Source: Mariprofundaceae bacterium
GTDB taxonomy: Bacteria > Pseudomonadota > Zetaproteobacteria > Mariprofundales > Mariprofundaceae
Assembly (NCBI GenBank): GCA_030950825.1
Contig: JAUZQT010000067.1
Coordinates: 1-13,900, forward strand
DNA length: 13,900 nucleotides
Reading direction: 5' to 3'
How positions within the stretch are numbered: position 1 is the first letter of the stretch; the number at the start of each line of letters is the position of its first letter. Positions 7,203-13,900 of this stretch are shown here, piece by piece. A program made the position numbers and the translations under genes. The notes beneath the pieces were generated by a model that was not told where the DNA came from, searched no databases, and saw only the letters and a program-made list of their open reading frames with translations.

Positions 7203-8451
7203 TGAAGCCTCCAAATGCTTCAGCCTGAAAATCCATGCCTTGCAATAGTTGTACGGTCACCATCTCACCAGCTCTCAATCCTTCGGAATCAGCAGGCACG
7301 AGCAATAATCCATCGGCCAAAGCCATTGACATCAACACGCCACTGCCCTGCGCGCCAGTCGAAGTCGCCACATATCCCTCTGTATCACTGCTTAATGTCA
7401 CGCGAACGAACAGTGTTCGCCCTGAAGCAGCCTTCAAATCATGCGATAAACGAACATTCAACGTACGTCGGTACAGTTTTCCATGCCCCATTATCTGCCT
7501 TAAAGCTGGTGCAACAAACTGCTCAAAGCACACCATACTGGCCACAGGGTTGCCTGGCAGCCCAAAAATAGCAGTGCCCTGCTCACTTGTGCCAAATGCC
7601 AAAGGATGCCCTGGTCGCATGGCGACACGCCAAAAGTGCATGGTCATGCCCAAAGCCTCTAAAGTCGGACGCACGAAGTCATGATGACCCACAGATACAC
7701 CCCCTGATGCCAATAACACATCATATTTCAAGCCTTCTTCCAGCTTGGTCTTTAAATCTTGCGCATTGTCTTTGGCAATGCCTAACAATGTTGCCTCAAT
7801 ACCCAATGATTTGCACTGTGCATACAAAGCGTGGGAATTGGCATTGGGGATTTTATTTTCATCAATCGGTTCATCTATATCTTCTAACTCATCACCCGTG
7901 GAAAGAATCGCCACGCTTGGTTTGGAAAAGACAGGCACTTCTTTCTTTTTCACCATGGCTAAAATAGCCAAAACACCCGGTGTAATCATGGTTCCCTGCT
8001 TGAAAACAACACGCCCTGTCTTTAAATTCTCACCCAAAGGTCTGATATTCGCACCTTGCTTGGGTGGTGTAAGGATTAAAACATCATCACCATCGGCTTG
8101 CGTATCTTCAATACGAATCACTGTATCAATCCCCATAGGTGTAGGTGCACCCGTCATAATCCGCGCAGCTTGCCCTTGTTGAATCGTCACCTGTGGCATT
8201 TGTCCTGCCCGAATATCATCCACAACAGTTAAACGCATAGCGACTTCGGGGTTCGCCATTTCAATATCAGTAAAGCGTAGCGCATAACCATCCATCGCCG
8301 ACACGTCATAAGGTGGATGGTTGCGATTAGCAGCGACATCTTCAGCCAACACCCGATCCAGAGAATCATGCAGTGCCACAGTTTCAACGCCCAAACGCTG
8401 CACATGTTGCAATATACAAGCTTGCGCCTCAGTTACTGAAAAATCACTCAT
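7195..8451 (-). CDS. moeA: Molybdopterin molybdenumtransferase MoeA
   Basis: A full-length 418-residue MoeA, which inserts molybdate into adenylated molybdopterin. Motifs in order: PPYDVSAMDGYALRF (46-60), RIMTGAPTP (97-105), the AILSTGDEL strand-loop (181-189), LLASGGVSVGHHDFV (246-260), MRPGHPLAFG (278-287) and IFGLPGNPVAS (295-305). The C-terminal beta-barrel domain (~330-418) is present. The ATG overlaps the mobA stop (ATGA, 4 nt) with GGAG 8 nt upstream, and the 3' end overlaps mog by 8 nt. It therefore sits in a translationally coupled mobA-moeA-mog cassette covering the final steps of Mo-cofactor maturation, from molybdopterin to the guanine-dinucleotide form. The earlier genes (moaA-E) are not in this window. 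Confidence 0.97.
   Translation of the reverse strand: MSDFSVTEAQACILQHVQRLGVETVALHDSLDRVLAEDVAANRNHPPYDVSAMDGYALRFTDIEMANPEVAMRLTVVDDIRAGQMPQVTIQQGQAARIMTGAPTPMGIDTVIRIEDTQADGDDVLILTPPKQGANIRPLGENLKTGRVVFKQGTMITPGVLAILAMVKKKEVPVFSKPSVAILSTGDELEDIDEPIDENKIPNANSHALYAQCKSLGIEATLLGIAKDNAQDLKTKLEEGLKYDVLLASGGVSVGHHDFVRPTLEALGMTMHFWRVAMRPGHPLAFGTSEQGTAIFGLPGNPVASMVCFEQFVAPALRQIMGHGKLYRRTLNVRLSHDLKAASGRTLFVRVTLSSDTEGYVATSTGAQGSGVLMSMALADGLLLVPADSEGLRAGEMVTVQLLQGMDFQAEAFGGFNE
7208..7212 (-). promoter_or_regulatory. Ribosome-binding site of mog, inside moeA
   Basis: A perfect GGAGG on the minus strand lies 5 nt before ATG 7202 and within the last codons of moeA (encoding part of FGGFN). It fixes the mog start and rejects the upstream TTG at 7214, which would place the site inside the coding region. 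Confidence 0.75.
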
Positions 8452-9029
8452 ATCTTGTTCTCCATTTTATTCACATCTTCCACGGTATCCAAGCTTATGA
8501 AACTCCTTAGCTTGGGGTCAATCCGCTTCACTTGTTGTTCACTGAGTATATAAGTATCCAGCTCAGCCAACAGGCGAATCATACTACGCTGCCCTTGTTT
8601 CATTCTAACTTGCATGTTCACCAAACATGTTTTTGAATAAAAAGCAAAAAGCGGCTGTGGTCGGTCAAACACATATGGTACCACAGCAGCAAAAGACTCA
8701 CGTTTATTTGCCAACGTTTGAATCAACACCGTGGACACAAAAGGCATATCACAAGCAATCACAAACACCCAGTCCGTTTTAGCTTCTTCAAGCGCACATT
8801 GAATACCCACCATAGGGCCGCGGCCTTCTGCATCATCCACGATTTGCACGTATTTCAAATCAGGGCGCAACGTATGCACACTCACCAACATCTGTGAAAA
8901 AAGAGGTGTTATGTTCTCAAGCACATGCTCAAGCAAAGGTTTCCCATCCAGTAACACCATCGCTTTGTCTGCGCCCATTCGTTGTGATTCACCACCTGTC
9001 AACACCACCGCAGTACAATCTTTAATCAT
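8448..9029 (-). CDS. mobA: Molybdenum cofactor guanylyltransferase MobA
   Basis: A 193-residue nucleotidyltransferase that joins GMP from GTP to Mo-molybdopterin to make the bis-MGD cofactor used by DMSO-reductase-family enzymes such as nitrate reductases and formate dehydrogenases. The GTP-binding signature LTGGESQRMGADKAMVLLDG (10-29) is complete. EGRGPMVGIQCALE (68-81) and the metal-binding IACDMPFVS (91-99, D94) follow. Length equals that of E. coli MobA. It starts inside the end of the PPOX gene (8-nt overlap) and has no good ribosome-binding site of its own, so translation probably depends on the upstream gene. Its presence implies that this organism makes MGD-type molybdoenzymes. Confidence 0.95.
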   Translation of the reverse strand: MIKDCTAVVLTGGESQRMGADKAMVLLDGKPLLEHVLENITPLFSQMLVSVHTLRPDLKYVQIVDDAEGRGPMVGIQCALEEAKTDWVFVIACDMPFVSTVLIQTLANKRESFAAVVPYVFDRPQPLFAFYSKTCLVNMQVRMKQGQRSMIRLLAELDTYILSEQQVKRIDPKLRSFISLDTVEDVNKMENKI

Positions 9030-9567
9030 GTTTTATAACTATCGGCACACCATCTAAACTCACACTATTTTTTTCCTGCCAGTAGCGTTCAATGCCTTGC
9101 TCACCCTTTTTCTCTGCCCAATGATTGAGCATTGCTCGATCGCCAATAAAATCAAACAGTGGAACGCCAAAGCCACAAGATGTATGCACCAAATCAACAT
9201 GCATATCAAAGATTTGCCTAGCGGCTGGCAATGGTTCAAACAAGGCATATAAATCATCCCAAGCTTCATCACCGCGCAAAATAGTTTTTGCTGTGCCATA
9301 AAACCGTAATATTTTCGGATTTCCTTCAAAGGCACAAAACATAATCGTCATGCGCTCATCCGACTGCATATGTGCCGCAGTTTCATTGCCACTGCCTGTA
9401 ACATTCAACCAAATTACTCTGTTTTTATCCATCACACGCAATGAGTCCATGCCTTTGGGAGAAATATTGATGCGACTATCCGCCGTGGCGCTACCCACAA
9501 AAAACATGTGTTGCTGTTTGATGAATTCAATTTGCTTATCTTCAATTTCAGGATATTTTTTGCCCAT
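9022..9567 (-). CDS. Pyridoxamine-phosphate-oxidase-like (PPOX-class) FMN protein
   Basis: A 181-residue protein with the split-barrel flavin-binding fold of the PPOX class: QQHMFFVGSATADSRINISP (18-37), VIWLNVTGSGNETAAHM (51-67), ERMTIMFCAFEGNPKILRFYG (71-91) and the subgroup-typical C-terminal block TSCGFGVPLFDF (129-140). This subgroup is not PdxH; members usually bind FMN or F420 and their substrates are mostly unknown. The gene leads the Mo-cofactor operon, with GGAG 8 nt before ATG 9567 and an 8-nt overlap with mobA. The coupling suggests a redox job linked to molybdoenzymes or simply co-regulation; which of these is not shown. A promoter should lie in the 86-nt gap upstream, where a dyad symmetry is seen. 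Confidence 0.88.
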   Translation of the reverse strand: MGKKYPEIEDKQIEFIKQQHMFFVGSATADSRINISPKGMDSLRVMDKNRVIWLNVTGSGNETAAHMQSDERMTIMFCAFEGNPKILRFYGTAKTILRGDEAWDDLYALFEPLPAARQIFDMHVDLVHTSCGFGVPLFDFIGDRAMLNHWAEKKGEQGIERYWQEKNSVSLDGVPIVIKHD

Positions 9568-9581
9568 GCCTTATACTCCAG

Positions 9582-9618
9582 AAGTAATCGTTACAAATAT
9601 CCACCGTGGGTATTACTT
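9582..9618. promoter_or_regulatory. Nested dyad upstream of the PPOX-mobA-moeA-mog operon
   Basis: Outer arms AAGTAAT (9582-9588) and ATTACTT (9612-9618) form a 7-bp perfect inverted repeat. Inside them, 9597-9613 is a 17-base dyad (ATATCCAC-C-GTGGGTAT, one mismatched pair). It lies 15 bases or more upstream of the PPOX start codon and could be an operator or a leader hairpin controlling the operon. It does not resemble the ModE consensus as I know it. No convincing -35/-10 pair was fixed here. Confidence 0.3.
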
Positions 9619-9653
9619 GAATTCAGCGGGCACTCAATTTGTGCGATATTCAT

Positions 9654-10916
9654 TTATACATCTTCCGTATTTTCTGATGACAGTTCTAATAAAGAAACAG
9701 TTTGAATAGCATTGCCAGCAATCCCTTTGATAGAGCCATACATGCCTGTCGTATTTAACAATACTTTTTCTATTTGTTTCTCACGCTTTTTCCATATTGC
9801 ACGCATTGAACGCTGTTCTGATTCCAAGTCCGTTTTCATTTGGGTGAAGCCTTCAACGATTGCCTCAATCTGCAACTTAAACTCATTGCTAGTAAGGAAA
9901 TCATAAAGCATGCCCATTTTGTCACCCTTATTTTCTTGCGTAACCACTGCTGTACTTATCTGAACAATTGATTCTCGTAAAACTGTGCAAAGCCCCTTAA
10001 ATTCATCAAAAGAGCAAATCCAAATTCCATCTTTCAGCCCCAGCCTATCCATATCGGCTGGCATTACATCCGTTACAAGCACACCTATATTGGCATTTTT
10101 ATCACGAATATCTGATTTAAACTTCTCTATCCAGCTTGGTTGAAATGATTTGGTTCGTTTGCTTTCGTAATAGATAGTGCCACAGTTCTGATGTGCACGA
10201 GTATGGACTATTTGCAGACAATCAGCCCCACGTTCACCCTTTTTAATTTCCTGAATGACATCGAGTGGAAATTGCGTTGCCAGCCACTCTTCTATAGCCA
10301 ATTCCTGCACTTCTCCTTGAGTCTGCATCGAGCCTTGTTCTTGCTTGCGCTTCATCTCTTCAGTTAATTTTTTTTGATCCTCTAACTGTTTCTCAAGCTC
10401 TTTTAATTTAAGCTCATTTTTATCACTTTCTTCTTTTTGAATTCGCTCTTTTTCTTCAATTAGTTTCTGATTAAGCTTTTTCTCAGATTCGGCGTTGATG
10501 GTATCTTCTAACTCATTTTTTTCTCGCTTGAGCTTTTCAAGTTCAGCAGTGGTTTTGTGAAGAGCTTTTATTTTAGAGGATTTTTCATCCAACTCTTCAC
10601 GTAAAGCATTTAGTGCATCAGACTGTTCTTCTTCAGCTTCTGCCTTTATCTTTTTTTTCAACGAAGCTTCTTTCAACCTAACTTTTGCGTGAACTTTTTT
10701 AGCCACCGCTTCATCTTGTTTTGCCTTTTCTTCTTTCAGCTTTAGATGCTCTTTTTCAAGCTCACTGGAACGAAGATCATACTTTTCTTTCTCTTTTGTT
10801 AGCTCTTCATTGTACTCTTTTTTTAGCCGCTCGCTTACTTGATGGTATAAAATATCATTAACATCAATTTCTTCACCACACTTAGGGCACGTTATATTGT
10901 TGCTTTCCTTATTCAT
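9654..10916 (-). CDS. DUF2130 coiled-coil protein with a PD-(D/E)XK-like nuclease core
   Basis: A 420-residue protein of the DUF2130 family. Residues 10-14 (CPKCG) are a half zinc-ribbon knuckle. Residues ~30-195 are an unbroken Lys/Glu-rich coiled coil. Residues ~205-310 hold the conserved core: EEWLATQFP (209-217), GERGADCLQIV (227-237, D232), IYYESKRTKSFQPSWIEKFK (248-267, E251 and K253) and GVLVTDVMP (278-286). The D...ExK spacing on predicted strands fits the PD-(D/E)XK nuclease fold, to which I recall this family being assigned. The C-terminus (~333-410) is helical and typical of the family. GGAGA lies 7 nt before ATG 10916. The gene stands alone between the suc genes and the Mo-cofactor operon and is visibly A/T- and AAA/GAA-codon rich compared with its neighbours. 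Function in cells is unknown. Confidence 0.88.
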   Translation of the reverse strand: MNKESNNITCPKCGEEIDVNDILYHQVSERLKKEYNEELTKEKEKYDLRSSELEKEHLKLKEEKAKQDEAVAKKVHAKVRLKEASLKKKIKAEAEEEQSDALNALREELDEKSSKIKALHKTTAELEKLKREKNELEDTINAESEKKLNQKLIEEKERIQKEESDKNELKLKELEKQLEDQKKLTEEMKRKQEQGSMQTQGEVQELAIEEWLATQFPLDVIQEIKKGERGADCLQIVHTRAHQNCGTIYYESKRTKSFQPSWIEKFKSDIRDKNANIGVLVTDVMPADMDRLGLKDGIWICSFDEFKGLCTVLRESIVQISTAVVTQENKGDKMGMLYDFLTSNEFKLQIEAIVEGFTQMKTDLESEQRSMRAIWKKREKQIEKVLLNTTGMYGSIKGIAGNAIQTVSLLELSSENTEDV

Positions 10917-10930
10917 AATATCTCCATTCT

Positions 10931-11125
10931 ATGTGCCGTTATTCTATCATTCATGCACTTTTTGGCTTCCCACTTCGGTGTAGCGATTGTGGTAGTCGGA
11001 AAATTCACTTGCGTGGCAGTCGTACTCGGACGTTTAGAGCGCTGCCTACTGGTAATAGACGATGTTATTTTGAATTTGCTGTTCTGTTAAACTTAAGGAT
11101 CATTTCTGGGTTAAACATCCAGTAG
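10931..11125 (+). pseudogene. Doubtful small plus-strand ORF with a CxxC motif
   Basis: The gap between sucB and the DUF2130 gene (10917-11110) holds a 64-codon plus-strand frame whose middle reads FPLRCSDCGSRKIHLRG, like the second knuckle of a small zinc-ribbon protein. Only one CxxC is present and the rest (many Arg, Leu, Ile) is not family-like. There is no ribosome-binding site before its ATG, and the frame runs 15 bases into the sucB 3' end. It may be a degraded small gene or chance. The gap otherwise shows a modest GGCAG/CTGCC hairpin (11015-11046) without a T-run, so no good sucB terminator was found. Confidence 0.15.
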
Positions 11126-12220
11126 TATACCGCCAAAACCTTCCAATGCCTCTTTAACCGCGACGAGAAAACCAACGGCCTCTTTACCATCAATCAAACG
11201 GTGATCATAGGATAGTGCCAAATACATCATCGGACGAATAACAACTTGATCATGCTCCACTACGGCGCGTTTCTGGATGGTATGCATGCCAAGAATGGCT
11301 GATTGCGGGGTATTCAGAATAGGGGTGGAAAGCATGGATCCAAATACACCACCATTGGTAATCGAGAATGTGCCGCCTTTTAAATCATCGGGCACCAGCC
11401 CGCCTTCTCTGGCTTTTGTTGCTAGGTTAACAATCCCCTGCTCAACCTCTGAGAAGCGCATCAAGCCCGCATCCTTTAGTACTGGAACCACGAGACCATT
11501 TTGGGTAGACACAGCAATGCCTATATCCATATAATTATGATAGATAATATCTTCACCATCAATATGGGCATTGATGGCAGGGTACTTCTTAGCGGCATAA
11601 ACGCAGGCTTTGACAAAAAATGACATAAAACCAAGTTTCACGCCGTATTTATCCATAAAAGCATCTTTATTCTGACTCCGCATATCCATCACATACTGCA
11701 TATTCACTTCATTGAATGTTGTGAGTATGGCGGCGGTATTTTGTGCATCTTTCAGGTGTGCGGCGATGCGTCTACGTAAGCGCGACATAGGCACACGCTC
11801 CACACTACGCTCATGTATGGTATTATTTCCTTCTGCAATGACTCTCTGTTCTTTCAGCTTTTCAGCTACAGCTTTTGTCTTTTCCCACACGCCTTCTTTC
11901 GCAACTGGATTTTCAACAGGTTTAATTTGTTTTACAGGTGTTTTATCAATGTTTTTTTCAAAAGCCCTTGCACTGATTTGCGCAGATGTATCTAACACAC
12001 CAATGACCTCACCAGGCTCCACCGTACTATCGGCTTGTTTCAAAATGGATTTCAAAACTCCTTCTTCAAATGCAGTGATTTCCATGGTTATTTTATCACT
12101 CTCAATCTCGGCCAGAACATCATCAACCAGCACTTTATCGCCCTCTGATTTTAACCATGAGACCAGTGTCGCCTCATTTTCAGACTCACCCAAACTTGGT
12201 ACTTTGATTTCAATATCCAT
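11111..12220 (-). CDS. sucB: Dihydrolipoamide succinyltransferase (E2o) without a visible peripheral subunit-binding domain
   Basis: A 369-residue E2 of the 2-oxoglutarate dehydrogenase complex, which transfers succinyl groups from lipoate to CoA in the TCA cycle. Residues 1-77 are one lipoyl domain, with the lipoylated lysine expected at K43 in EIESDKITME. Residues ~140-369 are the catalytic core: ERVPMSRLRRRIAAHL (141-156), TTFNEVNM (167-174), KLGFMSFFVKA (195-205), SITNGGVFGSMLSTPI (286-301) and the active-site block LSYDHRLIDG (336-345; H340, D344). Between them, residues 80-138 are a Lys/Pro/Glu-rich linker in which I see no peripheral subunit-binding domain, although bacterial SucB proteins of ~400 residues normally have one. 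GGGGA lies 4 nt upstream of ATG 12220. It follows sucA by 46 nt. No lpd (E3) gene follows within the window. Confidence 0.94.
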   Translation of the reverse strand: MDIEIKVPSLGESENEATLVSWLKSEGDKVLVDDVLAEIESDKITMEITAFEEGVLKSILKQADSTVEPGEVIGVLDTSAQISARAFEKNIDKTPVKQIKPVENPVAKEGVWEKTKAVAEKLKEQRVIAEGNNTIHERSVERVPMSRLRRRIAAHLKDAQNTAAILTTFNEVNMQYVMDMRSQNKDAFMDKYGVKLGFMSFFVKACVYAAKKYPAINAHIDGEDIIYHNYMDIGIAVSTQNGLVVPVLKDAGLMRFSEVEQGIVNLATKAREGGLVPDDLKGGTFSITNGGVFGSMLSTPILNTPQSAILGMHTIQKRAVVEHDQVVIRPMMYLALSYDHRLIDGKEAVGFLVAVKEALEGFGGILLDV

Positions 12221-12235
12221 GATTTCCCCATTCCG

Positions 12236-12255
12236 AGTATATTTTCAAATATGCT
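12236..12255. repeat. A/T-rich near-perfect hairpin between sucA and sucB
   Basis: AGTATATTT (12236-12244) and AAATATGCT (12247-12255) form a 9-bp inverted repeat with one mismatch and a 2-nt centre, just after the sucA stop and 15 bases before the sucB start codon on the minus strand. As RNA it could mark an intercistronic processing or translation-tuning site. A purely chance A/T-rich dyad is also possible. Confidence 0.3.
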
Positions 12256-12266
12256 AATCATTCAGG

Positions 12267-13900
12267 CTAGGTATCAGACACTTCTTCGGCAAATGCTTGA
12301 TCCAATAAGTGGCGTAATTCGGCTTTATGACGTGCCATAGAGCCTACAGCTGGAGCAGCCAGTGCAGGCCGACTCACACGATGAACTTGCTGAGATTGCA
12401 AAAGAATCCCCCGTATTTCACCATGAATTTGCCGCCATGCTCCTTGGTTTGCAGGTTCTTCTTGTACCCAAAACACTTCTGTTGCAGCGCGGTAAGCATG
12501 TACAATGTCACGCAACAAATCAGCAGGGAATGGGTACAAACGCTCAATACGAACAATCGCGATATGCTTGATATTTAAGGTCTCACGCTCTGCCAATAAG
12601 TCATAATAAACTTTACCAGAGCACAATAATAAACGCTGACAAGAAGCCGCTTTGATATTGCTATCGCTTTCAGCAATGACTGCTTGAAAGTGGCCGGATG
12701 TAAAATCTTTTAATGGTGAAAAAGAAGCCTTTAAACGCAGCATGCTTTTGGGACTCATGACGACCAAAGGCTTGCGTGTTGTTATGCGGGATTGACGCCG
12801 CAATAAATGAAATACCTGCGCTGGTGTTGTTGGGCAAACTACTTGCATATTATCTTCAGCGCATAGTTGTAAAAACCGTTCAAGCCTGGCCGAAGAATGC
12901 TCAGCACCTTGACCTTCATAGCCATGCGGTAACCAAAGAACCAGCCCCGACATGCGGCTCCATTTGGATTCGCCAGCAGCGATGAATTGATCGATGACGA
13001 CTTGTGCACCGTTGGCAAAATCACCATATTGCGCTTCCCAAATCACCAAGGCACGCGGCTCGGCAACCGAATAACCATATTCGAATGCCATCACGGCTAA
13101 TTCAGAGAGCATACTGTCCACCACCATAAAGTGGCTCATAGCACCTTTTGCTACCTGTTTTAGTGGCACAAAAACTTTGCCTGTTTTCTCATCATAGACT
13201 GTAGCATGGCGATGAAAGAATGTTCCCCGCCCAGAATCTTCCCCAGATAAGCGAATCCAACCGCCTTCAGCCAGCAAGCTGGCATAAGCCATGGTTTCAC
13301 CACAGCCCCAATCGGAGGGTGTTTGACCCTGCATCATTTGGATGCGTGTATCAAAAATTCTTTCTACTCGCTCGCTTAAACTAAAGGCATCGGGTATGGC
13401 GTGGGCTTGATGAACCAAATCTTCCAATAGATCCGCTGCAACGGCTGTTACTGGCTCCATTGCGCCATCACGTACATAGCCTTGCCAGCGCCCTCCCAGA
13501 CTATTCACGCCATGGGGTTGGCGAACGCCTTCTTTGCGGAATTTATCTAGGCATGATATATATGTTTGTTTTAATTGATCGGCATCATCGGCAGTCATGA
13601 CCCCTTCATCAATGAGTTGCTGGCGATAAATTTGTTCAATGGTGGGGTGTTCGGTGATGTGTCGATACATCACTGGCTGTGTCACTTCTGGGGCATCCGC
13701 TTCATTGTGCCCATGGCGACGATAACAAACCAGATCAATGATGATGTCACTGCGAAACTGATTGCGATACTGCATGGCCAAATCCATCACAAGGCAACAT
13801 GCATCAGGATCATCAGCATTGACGTGCAAAATAGGTGCCTGCACCATTTTAGCACTATCGGTGCAGGATAATGTTGAGCGAGAAGCGTAGGTATTGGTGG
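12267..13900 (-). CDS. sucA: 2-oxoglutarate dehydrogenase E1 component, C-terminal part (partial at window edge)
   Basis: The frame is open to the window edge, giving about 543 C-terminal residues of an enzyme that is usually ~930 long; the N-terminus and the first thiamine-diphosphate-binding part lie beyond 13900. E1o decarboxylates 2-oxoglutarate with thiamine diphosphate and passes the succinyl group to SucB. Diagnostic stretches include KMVQAPILHVNADDPDACC, DLVCYRRHGHNEADAPEVTQ, SGEDSGRGTFFHRHATV, WEAQYGDFANGAQVVIDQF, LPHGYEGQGAEHSSARLERF and the C-terminal RIERLYPFPADLL with WVQEEPANQGAW. The reading continues upstream of an internal ATG at 13847 with SCTDSAK, as in other SucA proteins, so that ATG is not the start. 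The stop is TAG at 12267-12269. Confidence 0.97.
   Translation of the reverse strand, partial: TNTYASRSTLSCTDSAKMVQAPILHVNADDPDACCLVMDLAMQYRNQFRSDIIIDLVCYRRHGHNEADAPEVTQPVMYRHITEHPTIEQIYRQQLIDEGVMTADDADQLKQTYISCLDKFRKEGVRQPHGVNSLGGRWQGYVRDGAMEPVTAVAADLLEDLVHQAHAIPDAFSLSERVERIFDTRIQMMQGQTPSDWGCGETMAYASLLAEGGWIRLSGEDSGRGTFFHRHATVYDEKTGKVFVPLKQVAKGAMSHFMVVDSMLSELAVMAFEYGYSVAEPRALVIWEAQYGDFANGAQVVIDQFIAAGESKWSRMSGLVLWLPHGYEGQGAEHSSARLERFLQLCAEDNMQVVCPTTPAQVFHLLRRQSRITTRKPLVVMSPKSMLRLKASFSPLKDFTSGHFQAVIAESDSNIKAASCQRLLLCSGKVYYDLLAERETLNIKHIAIVRIERLYPFPADLLRDIVHAYRAATEVFWVQEEPANQGAWRQIHGEIRGILLQSQQVHRVSRPALAAPAVGSMARHKAELRHLLDQAFAEEVSDT

Noticed and set aside
7203..7214. Four-residue extension of Mog to a TTG at 7214
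   Set aside because: The GGAGG at 7208-7212 serves the ATG at 7202, where homology to E. coli Mog begins.
7235..8182. Long plus-strand frames opposite moeA (up to 149 codons)
   Set aside because: They are antisense shadows of a well-conserved moeA. Their translations are Ser/Pro/Cys-rich with no domain signal.
11015..11046. GGCAG/CTGCC hairpin as the sucB terminator
   Set aside because: Short 5-bp stem, long loop, no following T-run on the minus strand, and more than 60 bases past the stop.
13848..13900. Idea that the E1 gene starts at the ATG at 13847
   Set aside because: The frame is open upstream and the preceding codons (SCTDSAK) match conserved SucA sequence, so the gene continues past the window edge.
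1..13900. Mobile elements, CRISPR arrays, tRNA or rRNA genes
   Set aside because: Scanning by eye found no transposase or integrase proteins, no regularly spaced repeats, and no tRNA- or rRNA-like conserved segments on either strand.

Overview
The window reads as an ordinary chromosomal stretch of a moderate-GC Gram-negative proteobacterium. Supporting signs are a SucA/SucB 2-oxoglutarate dehydrogenase pair, an E. coli-like Mog, MoeA and MobA set, Sec signal peptides on YceI and LolA-like proteins, and an RND/MMPL exporter. Gamma- or zetaproteobacteria fit best, but this is inference from protein style only; nothing here fixes the genus. Nearly every gene is on the minus strand, so transcription runs from position 13900 towards 1. 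I see no tRNA, rRNA, CRISPR array, insertion sequence or phage gene.

Right end (13900 to 11111): the 3' part of sucA (cut by the window edge), then sucB. This SucB goes from a lipoyl domain straight to the acyltransferase core with no recognisable peripheral subunit-binding domain. A short, probably noncoding gap holding an enigmatic plus-strand ORF follows. Next is a stand-alone A/T-rich gene for a DUF2130 protein (one zinc-knuckle half, long coiled coil, PD-(D/E)XK-like nuclease core).

Middle (9567 to 6636): a tightly overlapping molybdenum-cofactor operon, PPOX-class flavoprotein - mobA - moeA - mog. Neighbouring genes overlap by 8, 4 and 8 nt, so translational coupling is likely. Only 21 nt after mog comes a second pair (6614 to 3505): a periplasmic LolA-like outer-membrane lipoprotein-sorting protein and a 12-TM MMPL/RND exporter, probably a lipid or hydrophobe transport unit.

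Left part (3355 to 378): a TetR-type regulator with its own well-formed promoter and an overlapping inverted-repeat operator candidate, then cytochrome b561, YceI, and a nitroreductase-methyltransferase fusion. The first three overlap by 4 nt each and the fourth follows after 43 nt. A rho-independent terminator candidate closes the unit. This TetR-cytb561-YceI-fusion operon is the best candidate for an under-described system: a regulated envelope redox/quinone module linked to a cytoplasmic FMN reductase joined to a SAM methyltransferase. The promoter spacing suggests a leaderless tetR transcript. The first 113 bases hold the tail of a plus-strand gene that I cannot name.
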